Positions 50,205-62,957 of a stretch of DNA of 64,000 nucleotides are shown one piece after another. Made by a program: the position numbers and the translations under genes. The stretch is from Toxotes chatareus (taxonomy: Eukaryota; Chordata; Actinopteri; Toxotidae). The notes under the pieces are model-generated. The model was not told the DNA's origin. It did not search any database and saw only the letters and a list, made by a program, of their open reading frames with translations. The DNA lies in the NCBI GenBank assembly GCA_016801885.1, contig CM028902.1, positions 21,977,580 through 22,041,579 of the forward strand, in the 5' to 3' direction. The first letter of the stretch is position 1, and each line of letters begins with the position of its first letter.

Positions 50205-52840
50205 CGCAGAGGTGGCTCTCCTGAAGGGCCACGGGACTTGTCAGCCTCCTTCTTTAGTAACCAGGCCACTTGCCTTAGCCACCCTGACACCATTATTTCA
50301 GTCTCTGCAGCCATAGCTTCCACAACCAAGGAGGAAGATCCACTTCTGAAGACTCCTGGGCCACTGCAGCTAATCCATCCTTGTACACGTATCACCCTGC
50401 TTTTTCATATCAGCCATCAACGCATTATTTTCTTCTGCTTGGTTGTCTGCGTGTGTGTGTGTGTCAGCCAGTTTGCGCTACTTCCTCACTGCAGTGATCT
50501 CTGCACCGTTGTAAGACCGGTCTGTGTCATTTTTTATAACTAAACCAATACGCGACCTCACTGCACTGACCTCAGGAGGTGGACCATAGAAAGGAAGAGA
50601 GGGACACACAGACACACACACACAAACAGACATATAATCCAAACTTGTTCATTTGTGTCTTTTGTTTCATTTTCAAGGTTTATCTGTAGAATACAGACCA
50701 TGTTCAAAATCATACCAAGAAACTAAAAAAAAAACCAAACTCAAAATACAAGCTGGTTTTCCTGGTTTCTAAACATTTGCCAACAGCATAACAGAAATGT
50801 GCGCACACGCTCAGGCACTGTCCGAGCTTCCCTCACACAGGGAGAGAGGGAAAAGGAAGTGATGGATGGTAGGTGAAAGTGGAAGACGGGCAGAGAGAAA
50901 AGGGGATGAAAAAGTGACAGAAAGTGTGTGACAGATAGTGTGTGTAGAGATAGTGTGAGTGAGAGAAGTGAAGCCCCAAACTGTATCATCTCACCAGGTG
51001 AACTAACTCAGGAAAAAAAATATATCTTTTACTTACATGCGCACTATCTGCAGCTTGAATATTCCTCGAATTCTTCTCACTGTCACAGCTCTCTGCTCTG
51101 CAGGCCACTCAGCTACGCTGCTACACAGTGGGACAGTGCATGTTTTTAACAGTCAACACAAGTTCCCTCCACCATGTTTGATCTCACTGTAGTTTTTTTT
51201 GAAGCATCTGCTGACAGCAAACATTTGGTTTTAGATATTCTGAACACCCTGGCATTCAGTTGACAGTATAGATTTAACTTATTAATGATCAGCAAAGCTG
51301 CAGGAAGGAGATTATACTGTAGTGCTCTAATGCGATATTTTGTAAAGCAGAGTTCTAAATGTTTGAAACCACCTTGGAGATATATTTTTGCAAGTCTGTT
51401 GTAATATTTGCTCTGTGAACTTTTTTTTGTCATTAATGATACAACAAAGATGTAAAAAGATATTTTGTAAGATGCTTTGTACAGAAGAAGAAATTCTTCA
51501 TCAGCTTCAGACAGAGCGGTTGTGTTTTTTTTTTTTTTAGACGGAGCAAAACAGTGAATGCATCTGTGGATAGAAACTATATGTGTGGATGCATTTAAAT
51601 GTAAAGGTGGATAGATGGTAGAGTGTTGTCATGGTGACAGAGGGACAGAGCTGAAGGCATGAGGCCAGCCTGTCAGACTCCCTGCTGTGAGAATCTCGGG
51701 GTCAAAGGTCACAGAGTCAGCTAAGTGACATGAGTTGTGGGTTTTCATGTGGAAATTTTTATTCTCAAAAGTAATTGGTCTTTCAACGCAACTCATCAAA
51801 GCCTGGTTGTTGGAAGGGTGAAGGTAAAACCCTTTCTCCATCCATTTGAAGCCACCGGTGTCTTTGGCCCCGCTGATCCCGACAGGATGACGATCAATGG
51901 TGATCTGACTGGACAGCAGGAGGTTTTATGGTGACTGGCGGATCCTCAGAATGTCTCTTCTGAACGCCCGACAGCAATACTGATAACTAAAGCAGAACAA
52001 AGTTAATTCAAACAATTTCCATAACTAATAGAACGGTGAGAATATTCTGCTACTGCCGAAAATCATTTTTTATCAACATAACATGTAGGTAGATATATTC
52101 ATACACATGTAAAGTAACATCTGTTTCAGAGAAGTATAAGCATTTTTGAAGAGGAGTAAAATTTGACGGTACAGTACAGTGATTTACATTTGCATCGATT
52201 TTTGTTCTTAACATTCAGTGCAGCAATAATTAAGTCTTCAGGTAACCCGTGAAAGGGCTGTGTCACCAAAACTCTGTTTTACATACGTTTCTCTAGGGCT
52301 TGCAGGGTTGTGCTAAAACTGATTTAGTACCAAAATGTGTCATGTTTTCTACAACGCACCCGTCAATTAATATAAAACCATAACGCTGGTCTGTCTTGCA
52401 CAGTGCACAGTTTGTAACAAATGTTCAAGATGTCATGAAGAAAGAATTCTGACTTTGATATAATAACCATGCACCACAAAGACGTTTCAGAAACGAACCA
52501 AAAATACATATTCGTGATGTCTTTAATGATGGTGGAGATAGTTATGACTGTAATATTGATGATGATGATGAGTGTAATAATATATATTGATCATGATGGC
52601 CGCTCGGCAAAGTGAAACGATTCCACCTGCTGGAGGACGAGCGCAGAGATCTTATTTATGTATATTTATGTGATAAAGATGAAAAACAATGGCTTTAATT
52701 CAGACAAGTTTTTCTTGTGCTAAATTATGCAGCGTAAAATAATATTTCCCAAATCTGTTTACTATAATATTTTATCTTTGAAATTTTAAACGTCTATGCA
52801 AATGCAAACCTATTTGTAAATAAATATCTGTATATTTCTG
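50205..52840 (+). other. fa2h: fa2h 3'UTR with polyA signal
   Basis: Non-coding sequence follows the TAA at 50202-50204. The best terminal signal is AATAAA at 52819-52824, giving a 2.6-kb 3'UTR; earlier variants could give shorter forms. It holds short GT and CA repeats and a GAT repeat near 52559-52570. Confidence 0.55.
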
Positions 52841-53790
52841 ATGTGGGTCTGTCCTGTTTGTGTGATCACTGTTTATTATTCAGGTATAACTCTTTGGGTT
52901 TTTTTTTAAAGGGGCACGCCAACAATTTTACACTGATAAGTTTAATGTGAAATACTAGTCAACATTTGAAACCAGCAGTTTAATGTTTCCTGAGGCTCTG
53001 GAGGAGCTTTGTCCAGACACATACTGTCAGATTGATGCCATCAGTGTTACCTCCACTTGGGCTTAGAGACTTCAGATTTTGAACAGAGAGCCTGCTTCAC
53101 AAACTGGGCATGGAGTTTGAAAGATGTTATTAAGTTGGACCGTGAAAAGTGTAGCATCCAGTAATTTCAAGTCCTTAGTAAATTCTAATGCTTCAGTGTT
53201 GAAAGTTAATTTTAATCTGTCTTGCAAGTTCGTAAACTTTATGAAAGTGCATCTCTTGAATCATGATATCAACTCCAACTATTTAGGAACAACGAGATTA
53301 AAGTTTCGCTATCTGCTCCATGTTTAATTGATTCAACATTTACAGTACGGGGACAGAAATAACACACACCCCCTCAAAAATAAATTCAATCCAGTACCAC
53401 AGCACAAAGTAAGGCCTCAGAAATGACTGGGGTTGAATCAAGCATTTGATAAAAGATTACAACATTGTATGACATTATGAAATATTATAAAGTGTTCTGT
53501 TTCTACCTTATGATTACCCTTTATATGGATAAGGGAGTATCTATATTTATTACTTATGAATATGACTTTACACGCAGAGATGCAGTGAGCAAATCAGCAG
53601 CCTGTGAAAACATTCATCTGGTTTAGCTGACATGTTTTTCAAGTAGCAGTAGTATTCAGAGGTTTCAAACCACACTGCACTTGCCCAGGTGTGTGTGTGT
53701 GTGTTAACGCAGAGAAGCAGAGAAAGGTTGTGCAGTAGGACCCTGGGCTGCAGCAGCAGCTGTAAAGCAGTGAGCAGGCAGGAGGGAGGA
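52841..53790. other. Intergenic spacer between fa2h and the ano10-type gene
   Basis: AT-rich sequence with no exon-like structure. Same-strand genes lie on both sides. Confidence 0.5.
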
Positions 53791-54125
53791 GCCTGAATAT
53801 AAACCAAACAGCCCTCCACACCCTGCAGCCTCTGGGAAGTTCCTCCGCATTCCTGCTAAACACACACATACACGCATATATATATATACATATATATATG
53901 TGCTGCTGGGAAGAACCACACACTCAGGCTGGGTAAGTGTTTGCAGAGAGTGAGAGAGAGTGTGCTGTTCCTGGTCTCTTTTCTGGAAAACTGCATAGAT
54001 GTTGTTGTCTTCATATTCCTCTGTGTGTGTGTGTGTGTGTGTGTGTCTATCCCAACAGGAGTTTGGAGGGGTGTGGGCCTGCTGTAGGACTGGAGACCAG
54101 AACCTCATCATCAGCGCTCTGCCAG
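53791..54125 (+). promoter_or_regulatory. ano10: Probable TATA promoter and 5'UTR exons of the ano10-type gene
   Basis: A TATAAA at 53798-53803 predicts a start near 53828. A first non-coding exon could end at 53932 (ggctgg|gtaagt). A second, 54059-54125, lies between tatcccaacag and gccag|gtgttg. A (TA)n run (about 53877-53899) falls inside the proposed first exon and a (TG)n run (54021-54046) just before the second. No coding is expected before 55233. The donor of the second exon is weak, so this model is tentative. Confidence 0.35.
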
Positions 54126-55232
54126 GTGTTGTATTTCCCGACTCATCCTCCCTTTCACTTTACGGGACTCTCTCCTACTGTCACTGTCTGTTTAAACAGC
54201 AGCTCAGTCACAACAGGAAGCACTGAGCCACTTTCATTTCAGCGTCTTCATCAGTTTAATCCTGTCTTCTACGAGTGTCCTTAGGCAAAGTTATACAGTT
54301 GCGATGTGTTCAGAACAAGAGGAAGTTCCTTTTTTGTTTTTTTAAAAATCTGCTGTTAGGCTGAAGTAACCACAGTCTCCTCCCCGAGAAACTACAGGAT
54401 GCTGATCACTGGGAAATTATGCCTGAAATTAGTGCTTGTTCGGTCTCACATGCAAACTAATAGCTCCCTAACTTATCTAATGTAATAGCTGTTAATGCAA
54501 ATGCAAAAATGAAAATAATAACTGTCTGACTGCACTCAAATATGTAAATGATGGATTTCTAGTGGTTGGTGGCGCACGAAGCTTTAAACAGGGAGCTAAG
54601 TTCTGACTTGTTCCTACCAAAACTGTTATTTTTCCATAACTTCATGACTGTTAATCTGCTTGTAACAGTATAATACCTTAGTCACGTTATGACATTGAAC
54701 TAAACTCTGTCCTGTCCAGGTTGAGTGTCTCAGTTCTTCAACTTTTTCATGTATTTTTTTCCACACTGTAGCATTTAGCTTGTAGCTTTGTCACATAACC
54801 TGGGGTTTTACTATGAAGTTTATATTACTAGCATTTTTCAGTCTTTAGGTTCAATGTGAGTTAAGAGTGTCAGCCTGTTGGATCTTTTAACTCAATGCTA
54901 ACATCATGTTTAGCAGGTATAATGGTTGACATTGTTAACCTTACTTTAGGTTTGTAAGTTAGCATTTGCTAATTAGCACTAAATGCAAAGTACAGTTAAA
55001 GCTGATGGGAACGTCAATAGCGTTGTAGGTTCTTGGGCTAAAATCATAGAATCAGACAAATTGAAATTTTGAGCTGATGATTGTGCTACGTGAAGAGATA
55101 AGCTCAGGGATCATCATAATTATTACAGTTCATGCTAAGAGAGGTCATGAATGTGTGTATCAAATTCATGGCAAACCATGTGATTGTTGTCGAGACAAAC
55201 TGTTTTTGTGAATCTGTCTTCCCAGCCTCACC

Positions 55233-58200
55233 ATGAGTAAGGCAGGAGGTGATGAAGGTGCTGGCGGCAGCAGCAGTGAAAAACCCCAGCAGCCGGAGGA
55301 TGAGACTCCGGGCGGAAAGGTCCCGAGTAAACTGAGCGCGACCACCACCGGACCAGGCTGGACTAAGGTCAGCTGCCCGTGCTGTGTGTCGGAGCGGGTC
55401 GAGCCGTTGGTTCTGGTGAAGCTTGGAGAAAAGGTTCGGCCTGAGACGAAGAGGTGGCTCATCAAACTAATCGGAGCTCCTCAGAAAGATGGAGGTAAGG
55501 GCTCAAATAACAGTGATGAGCTGCAGGAGTAATGCAGAGATCGGTTTTCTCTCTCCAAAGATTGCTGCCTCTCTAAGAAATACATGCAGCTCAAACATTT
55601 ATGACCACTTCTTTCTCTCTGATATTGGAAATCTATTGAACATGAGAGCCACTGTCCAAAAGGTCTCTAGCACTGAAACATTTGATTGCATTTGTGTTTA
55701 CAAGCCAATTGGCAATGAAGATATAGATTCCATGTAAATGTGAGCCAGAGTTGATTTCCATCCAACTAGGACTGAAAATATATGACATTAGCATTTTATT
55801 TCACTTCATCATTGAAAGAGATCTGTAGGAGAAGTTCAGATCTGTTCATCTCTCTGTATGATTAGCTTAGAGTAACTTTAGTTAGCTAACTTAAACTATT
55901 TAAGTACCAAAATCTCTGCAGAGAAGGTTCTGGATAAAAAAGACGTTTAAATTTTATTTAAATAATTTAATAACACTGGTGGCAAAGTCCAAACAAAAGT
56001 AAACACAGATGTTAGCCCTGAGATTAGCAATTGCGGCTAACTGCTCATGGATCAACCAGCTCAGCGGTCGGCGACCCGCGGCTTCATCCCTCTGCTGTGG
56101 CTCCCTGTGACTTTGGAAAATAAATAATGAGCATTTCATTTAAATGTTTTTATTTATTTATTTATTTTAGTTCGTTCGTTTTTAAAATGCAATTCTAACT
56201 GTGAAGATTGTGGTGATCTTGTAACATTAAAATAAAACGTTTTTAATTTTTTGTCGCTCAAAATATGCGTCACAACCGCCGATGTGCGACACCCGGCGGC
56301 AACATTTACTGAGCTTTTCGACCCCCGGTAGGTAAACGATGGATAAATCCAAGAAAAGAAAAGTTTCACAGACGACAGATACAGTCCTGATGTGGACACG
56401 CTGTGCGCTGAAAAAAATCACATTAACCAGATAAAATAAATATTTGAAGTGGCTATTATTTTTGCAAATATATATTTCGCGTTGTTAAGTTCAGGTTGAC
56501 AGCTGACTGCACGCTCCAGTGCACGCGATAAAACGATGACGGAGCACAGACGCAGACGGCGTTTTTGGTTCGCTGCAGGTGGATAATTTAAGTTAAATCC
56601 TGTTTAATATGTTTTAAACTACGGTTTATCGTCACCCATTTGATAGCTTTTCTTTTAGCTTTTTATTTTCCTAATTTCCTTCCCTGTCATCAGACATTAA
56701 TTTGCTGTGGTTCCTTTTCTAGTCTTAGATAAATAGTCTTAGACTGACTAACTGATCCTCTTCTCTATACTGCCCCAAATGTTTCAGGTGTACTTTGCTC
56801 CTCTGTCCCACAACCAGGTGCTGCATTACTGGCCCATCCGGGCGAGGACGCCAGTGGCGACATCATTGTGGTCTCCGCCCCACGCTGTACGTTACTACGA
56901 GCCACTGAAGAGTTGGGTCTGTGTAAGCCTTACCGCAACGGGGACATGGAGGCCTTCTCCTACAACGACAGAGACAACTTTAAAGATTCAGGTACAGCAG
57001 AGCAGCTTTGAGTGTATTCATAGACACACACAGGAAGGTCAGTAAAGGTCACAGATTACTTATTGTTCATTTAAAACATTTTATGTCCCCCGATGTAACA
57101 GGAGCATTGTGTTTCTAAGCCATAAAACTGAAGCTTTTCTTATATGCTAAATGTTATAGCAGTAAGACAGTGTCATCTTGGTCTTAAACTGGGATAAATT
57201 TCTTCATCCACCTCTTGTGCCCATTATCCTTGAGTACCTCTTCATAACGCTGTTATTCTCTTTCTCCGTCCTCCTTTTCCCTGACAAGAGGTTGTGCTCT
57301 ATGTGGGAGCAACTTCACCGCCAAGCTTCTATGCTACAATTTTAAAGTTGTTTTTTTGAAGTTAAAATCAGGACACTGGTCTGTGTGAGTGTGTATTTCA
57401 TATGGATACAGGTGTGAAGCAATGGCAGCTTAACATCCTCTTACTGTCCACATAAAAACTTGGACACTGACCACTTGACCTGAGATTTAAGTAAATTTTC
57501 AGAGTCAGTTTTCGTTGTTGTTATTTAGTTCCAGATCTGATCAAGATCAAACTTTTCTGGGCGTGTCTGATGGGTGTGTCTCCAGGATATGGTGGATTTG
57601 GTTGAGCAGCTTTTCGTGGAATACTATATCCAGGTGGGGCAGCCCTGTGTACTCTGTCACATGGACAGGTTTGTCCTGCTGCCTTTCATTAGGAACAAGA
57701 CTGAAAATGTTGTGAGCAGAAGACTCTGATCTGAAGTGAAGATTTAGAAATCATTTAGAAATCATTAAGAGTTAAGTAAATGTGTTTGAAGTTATGATCA
57801 GTGGAGACAGCGTGTATTGTTGTGTTGGATGAAGCTGTTGATAGTGAAGCAGTGCAGTTTGGTGCACTGTTAAGTGAAGGCGAAATTTTGGTTCAGTGGG
57901 GGAAATGTGTGACCCTGTGCCTGTTCCTTTAGTTAACCAAGATAAATGTCCTTTGTCCATGAAATAAGTGGTGTCAAGACACAGCTCTAGTAGTTGGATG
58001 ATCTAATCCAAGTTAAGGTTGGTTCTGTCTCTCCAGCTGACAGCTAAACTGACAGCAAGGTTACCAGTCTATGTGAGGAGGGGAGCACGTTTCAGATTTC
58101 TTTTGTGCGTTTGTGTTTATGCATCACTGGTTATAGTCGTGTTGTCTGTATCTGTTCATGTGTGTGGCAGACAAAATGGAAGTGTTCCTGACTCTGGCAG

Positions 58201-61200
58201 AGCGACAGTACATTGTGAAGTATGAGCTGGACGGTTTGCGAGCTCAGAGGGACCTGAGGATACCCGGACTGTCTGACAGCTACACGCTGCAACACAGAGA
58301 CAACATCTGTGAGTACTCTTTGATTGTGTTTTCAGATTTCAGATCAATATGGAGAATAAATAAACAAATCACTGGTTATTGGAGTAATGTGAAGACAGGC
58401 TACCAGAGAGGGAGAGGAGTGTTGCTTTCTGATTTGTTTCTAAATTCAATTTTTTTTTTTATTGCCTTGAGAAAAAGAAGGAAACACACACACACAGAGT
58501 CAGCAGCTGAAGATCAACACTTTGAAGTATAAAGCTGGTATTATTCTAGCTTTTATTTACTGTCAACGAATATCATGAAAGACCAAAACCAACAGTGTGT
58601 CGGTCTGTCTTTATCTGACTTCTCATAATGAAAAAATGAATTACAGTCATGATAATGAAGCAACATGACACCCATTAAAATGGTATGCACTGATGTTTTT
58701 TAATAACCTTTGGACAGCAGATTTGTTTATTTTCACATATCAACAGTCACATAAATGTTTGTTTTTAAACTGAAGACACCACATTCTCATTCAGGATCCA
58801 GCTGTACCATGTGCATCTATACGACTGGCTGACCTCAGCTGTTCTTCTCTCCTCACATTCAATCATGAAATTGCTTTACTCAGCATCACTTTCAGTGTGT
58901 GTGGTACATATATATATATGAGTGTATGTAACTGTACATGTATGGATTAGTTATTGGTTCATTGGAAAAGTGCCCCCTCTTCACCCATGTTCTAAAGTCA
59001 CCTTGGTTTGAAGTGTTGTGTTCATGTCCTGTGTGTAAAACCAGAGTGTTGTTGCAGGGCAGAAGCTTGGGTCGGCTCGTGTGATTGTGGACACGCTTCC
59101 CCTCCACAATCCGGAGCAGCTGAAGAATCTCAGTGAGGCCTGGTACTGTGGTAATCAGCTGGCTCAGCCACTGGGTGGGTGGAAACATGCAACACACACA
59201 CACACACACTTTTTTCACTTTTTCTTACTTGTGTCTTCCTTAGGAGGAATTACAGTTCACAATAGATGGCTAGGTGTGTGATAGCTTCTCAGACAGTGCG
59301 TACACTTACATCTGACACCTCTGTCTGCTGATTTATCCAGATTCGGTCAATGGTTATTTTGGAAGCTCTGTGGCTTTCTACTTCAGCTTCCTTGATTTCT
59401 ACACCTGGTCTCTACTCCTGCCGGCAATACTGGGCCTGTCCATTGCATACTTCTCAGGTAGGTGTGTGGATTTATCATTTTATTTTTTGTTATATTTACA
59501 TGGCATTTCTGAAATATTTAGCACTCTTTACAACATTATTTTACCATTAAGAATGGAGAGTTTGCAAGCTACTGCAAACTCTCCATTCCAGAATGTTATC
59601 TCAAGAACATAGTTTTATCCTGTTATCCTAAGAGAACAGCTCTGATATCGTGATATAGCGAGTTAATTCATTTATGATCTTGAGTCATTAATGCCCAGTC
59701 CACAATGCACCGTGCTAAAGGTAACATACTAATGTTTGGATGTTATCGTGCTATCTGTGAGCACGCTGCTGTGTTACAGTGCTACATATTCAGCGGTGTT
59801 CCAGTTTTTGAGGATGAGCTGCTCGGCCTTACTTGTAAACTTTGACTGATGGATGAGAAACAAACTAACTTGTTTTCCCATCCCAGGTGAGGTTCAGAAG
59901 GAGATGGTGGATTCCGTCTCTGCTTCAGGGGTCACACATGTTGAACATGACTCAGGATCAGCGGTCAGCGGTCACATGGTCCTGGCCGTGTTCAGCATGC
60001 TCTGGTCCACTGTGTTCATGGAGCTGTGGAAACGTAGGAGCTCCTCTCTGTCCTACCGCTGGGGAACCCTGAACCTTGCTGAGCGCTTTGCAGAGCCCCG
60101 GCCTGGTTTCCACGGTGAACTTGGGGTCAACCCCGTGACGGGTCGGGTGGAGCCTCTGTTTCCTGAATGGCAGAGAGACCTGCGTATGGCACTGGTGTCG
60201 GTCCCAGTGGTGGGGCTGTTTCTAGGTAGGAATCAAGATATTGATTAGCTGCTGTGAGGCCTATTGTAAAGGATGAAATATCATTAAAGTTTTGCAAAGA
60301 TCAGCTGAGCAATGAAACATCACATCTGTGTCGGCTGAAGATGAAGTGCTACACAAGTGCATGAAACACATGAAAGCACTCTGATGCAGAAAATTGTTCT
60401 CTGCTCTTTAAAACTGAAAAACCTCTTCTCAGCTCTGCCTCCCTCCTCACCTCTCCTGCCCCGTCATGTCTCCTCCTGCAGGGCTGGTGGTACTGGGTAT
60501 GCTCTGTTTCTACTGGGGAGAGGCCCAAGTGCAGCAGCTCCACAAAGACTGGGACTCCCTGCTGTCTCGGACGTTGCTCTACATGCCGTCAGTGCTTCAC
60601 ATCGTCTATACAAACATGTTAGCGACTGTTTACAAGACAGTGGCACAGTCTCTGACTGAATATGGTAAGTGAGATGGAGGGAATGCCAGAGGGACAGTGA
60701 AGACTCAGTGGAGATAATACCAGTATATATTTTTAATATGATAAGTATATGGTGAGCCCTTAGGAAACTGTGACACAGATACAGTAAAGATCTTACTATG
60801 TCCTCTTAGAGAACCACAGAGAAGAGTCAGCCTACGAGAAGCATCTGACAACCAAAGTTTTGGTGGTTAGTTCCTTTTCCCCTCTCCTCATAAACAATCT
60901 TCTCATATGTGCCAAACAAACCTAACAGGCTGATTTACTTTACTCTTTTATCTCTTCTCCCTAGTTCACCTTCTTTAACTACTTTGCCGTGCTCTTCCAC
61001 ATTGCCTTCTTCAAGCAGGATGTGCCTTTGCTTCGTAAGGTAACAGCTCAGCTCTGTCTTCCTTCAGGTCTTTAAAGTGGTACTCCAAAAATTCTGTATC
61101 GCCTGAAACCTGAAACTAAAGCAGTGCTCTTTATGAATAAGCTGATCCTCGGGTGTAAAATCTGTGGAGTGCCCCTTTCAGAATGAGTTGAAATGTGACC

Positions 61201-62304
61201 AAATAAAGTCAGTGAATGAAATAAAAAACCTTCCACAATAACCTCACATTCATTATCCTCTTCCTCCATCTGTCTGAAGCGTCTAGCGTCTTTGCTGATA
61301 GTGACCCAGCTGGTGAACCAGGTGACAGAGGTGGTCATACCCTTCCTGGTGGACCGGTTCATCAGTGCCCCCCAAAGGGCAGAGAGTGAAGATGACCCAC
61401 AGGAGGACAAATTTAGGAACCAAAGCAACCTTCCTGCTTTCCCTGTGTGTATACAGTATTAAGAATTTCTTGAAAGTGCAGGTCAAAGCCAAACAAACGC
61501 CTGTTGGCAGAGTACAACAACAAGCTTCTTGTTTTGTTTCAGGGTCTGTTTGCGGAGTACATCGAGCTCCTGGTGCAGTTTGGGTATTTGAGTCTTTTCT
61601 CCTGTGTGTATCCTCTGACGGCGGTGCTGCTGCTCATCAACAACCTAACAGAGATCCGATCGGACGCCTATAAGATCTGCAAACTCTTCCGCAAACCCTT
61701 CTTCCCGCCTGTGGCTAACATGGGCGTGTGGCAGGTCAGCAGAAAACACAACACGCAGTAGGAATGAGATGCACAGAGTAAGTCACACTCAGCCAGTTAT
61801 GAGTGAACAGCTCATGCCATTGTCCCATTTTTTTCAGACCGCTTTCGAGGTCCTGAGTTTTGTCTCTGTCGTGTCCAACTGCTGGCTGCTGCTGCTGTCA
61901 CCACGGTTACAGGAGCTGTGTCAGGAGAATGGGATGAGCAGCACAAACATTCTGCTGTTGGCCGTGTTGGTGGAGGTAAGGAGGAGGACGGAGAGATCAT
62001 TAGTGAGAAACAGATGTAAAATGATCACATCTGTGTGTCTTCCCCTAAGAACTTTACCTCCGTGTGTTTATGCAGCATGTGCTCATCTTAGTTAAGCTCA
62101 TTTTGGCAGTCCTGATCCCCGATGAACCGGACTGGATCCGAAAGAAGAGAGAGCATATTGAATACACATCCATGCAGGCTCTGAAACAGCAGGTTAAACC
62201 CGTCCTCCCATACATTTCATTATTTAACCTTCTGGTGTTCTCCTTCATCAGTGTGGCAATTTTTCTTCCTTCTCTTCCAGAAGATACAGTCTGAAGAGTC
62301 CTGA
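55233..62304 (+). CDS. ano10: Anoctamin-10-type TMEM16 protein
   Basis: ANO10 (TMEM16K) is an ER membrane protein of the TMEM16 channel/scramblase family. Coding exons: 55233-55494, 56818-56991, 58171-58308, 59058-59174, 59341-59457, 59887-60225, 60482-60664, 60810-60865, 60965-61039, 61280-61444, 61543-61734, 61838-61975, 62076-62192, 62281-62304; 2097 nt, 698 aa (human ANO10 660). Similarity to ANO10 runs throughout: KDGGAALL, LPLHNPEQLK, ELWKRRSSSLSYRWGTL, AEPRPGFHGELG, QFGYLSLFSCVYPL. Hydrophobic segments begin near residue 243. TMEM16 Ca-binding positions look kept: NNLTEIRSDAYK in exon 11 and LIPDEPDW in exon 13. The N-terminus has a low-complexity extension of about 45 residues. Exon 2 has an alternative upstream acceptor (56786); the chosen one matches human. 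The exon 10 donor (TTCCCT|gtgtgt) is the least certain. Paralogue a/b not decided. Confidence 0.9.
55495..56817 (+). other. ano10: ano10-type gene intron 1, with a transposon relic
   Basis: Intron between ggag|gtaagg and caaccag|GTGC. Its middle is occupied by a hAT fragment (separate entry). The rest is AT-rich without other features. Confidence 0.7.
56058..56580 (+). mobile_element. 5' fragment of a hAT (Charlie-like) DNA transposon
   Basis: The left end cagcggtcggcgacccgcgg is close to hAT terminal repeats of the CAGGGGTCGGCAACC type. About 280 bases later an ATG at 56339 opens MDKSKKRKVSQTTD, resembling the start of fish hAT-derived, GTF2I-repeat-like transposase genes that I remember beginning MDKSKKRK. 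The frame ends after 26 codons and no catalytic region is present, so it is a dead fragment. The right boundary is uncertain. Confidence 0.5.
56992..58170 (+). other. ano10: ano10-type gene intron 2
   Basis: No recognisable element. A 50-codon open stretch at 57571-57723 with exon-like edges was considered and not called, because its phase does not fit the flanking exons. Confidence 0.6.
59191..59209 (+). repeat. (CA)n tract after the ano10 exon 4 donor
   Basis: A CA run begins 16 bases downstream of the donor CTGG|gtgggt. Confidence 0.85.
59551..59588. repeat. Perfect 16-bp inverted repeat, 6-nt loop
   Basis: gaatggagagtttgca (59551-59566) and its exact reverse complement (59573-59588) flank a loop of agctac. 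In intron 5 of the ano10-type gene, about 300 bases before exon 6. Confidence 0.85.
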
Positions 62305-62850
62305 TTGTGTTTCAGGACCATTGATGTGGTGCTTTGTGTCATCTTGTGCTGGGCTGCTACCATCAGAAGATTCAGTACCATCCTCAGTGTTGAGTGGACC
62401 TCTGCAGCAGGGCCCACAGTGCATCCTGCTGAAGCCCCACTGCTCCCTGTGTATACTTTTAAAGCCTTCCTGCTGTGCTCTCTAACTAACAGGGTGCTTC
62501 TGCAATGTACACAATTTGAAATGCACCTTCATATTATTCTACACGCAGACTGCAAGTGCACTTGAAACAGCAGTTACAGGGTGTTTTGGACAGCAAGTGG
62601 AATGTATTGGTTATTTGTACATATGCCCTTTAAAAAGATTGTTACGGTAAAGGAGGTTTTCACATTGTTTGTTCATATTTAATGAGAGAAAGCTGAATAG
62701 CTCTGGTAAAATCAACATGGCCACAGCATATACAGTCAATATTTAGTAAGGGACTTACAGGAAAGAGTGTTAATGCTACATGGTTTTGCTCAGCTCTGCC
62801 ACCTAGTGGTAAGCTACAGCTGGTGTTCAGGTTCATAATAGGTGGGCTTC
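62305..62850 (+). other. ano10: 3'UTR of the ano10-type gene and flank
   Basis: Non-coding sequence after the TGA at 62302-62304. I found no canonical AATAAA here, so the transcript end is not fixed; it must fall before the mobile-element material at about 62850 unless it runs into it. Confidence 0.4.
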
Positions 62851-62957
62851 ACGTGACGTCACGACGCAGCGGCGTGAGGGCGCCAAATTCAGATGGAGGG
62901 CAGGAAGCGTTTCAGCCGTTCGCTGACTGACACACTGAGAATCTACCCTGTGGAAAA

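Noticed and set aside
53639..54284. Overlapping open frames of 75-135 codons on both strands before the ano10-type gene
   Set aside because: They span TG/TA repeats and the probable 5'UTR; no coding bias.
57571..57723. Fifty-codon open stretch (DMVDLVEQLFVEYYIQVGQP...) in ano10 intron 2 with an acceptor and donor at its edges
   Set aside because: The 83-nt exon would be phase 0 to 2, incompatible with the neighbouring ano10 exons, and human ANO10 has no counterpart.
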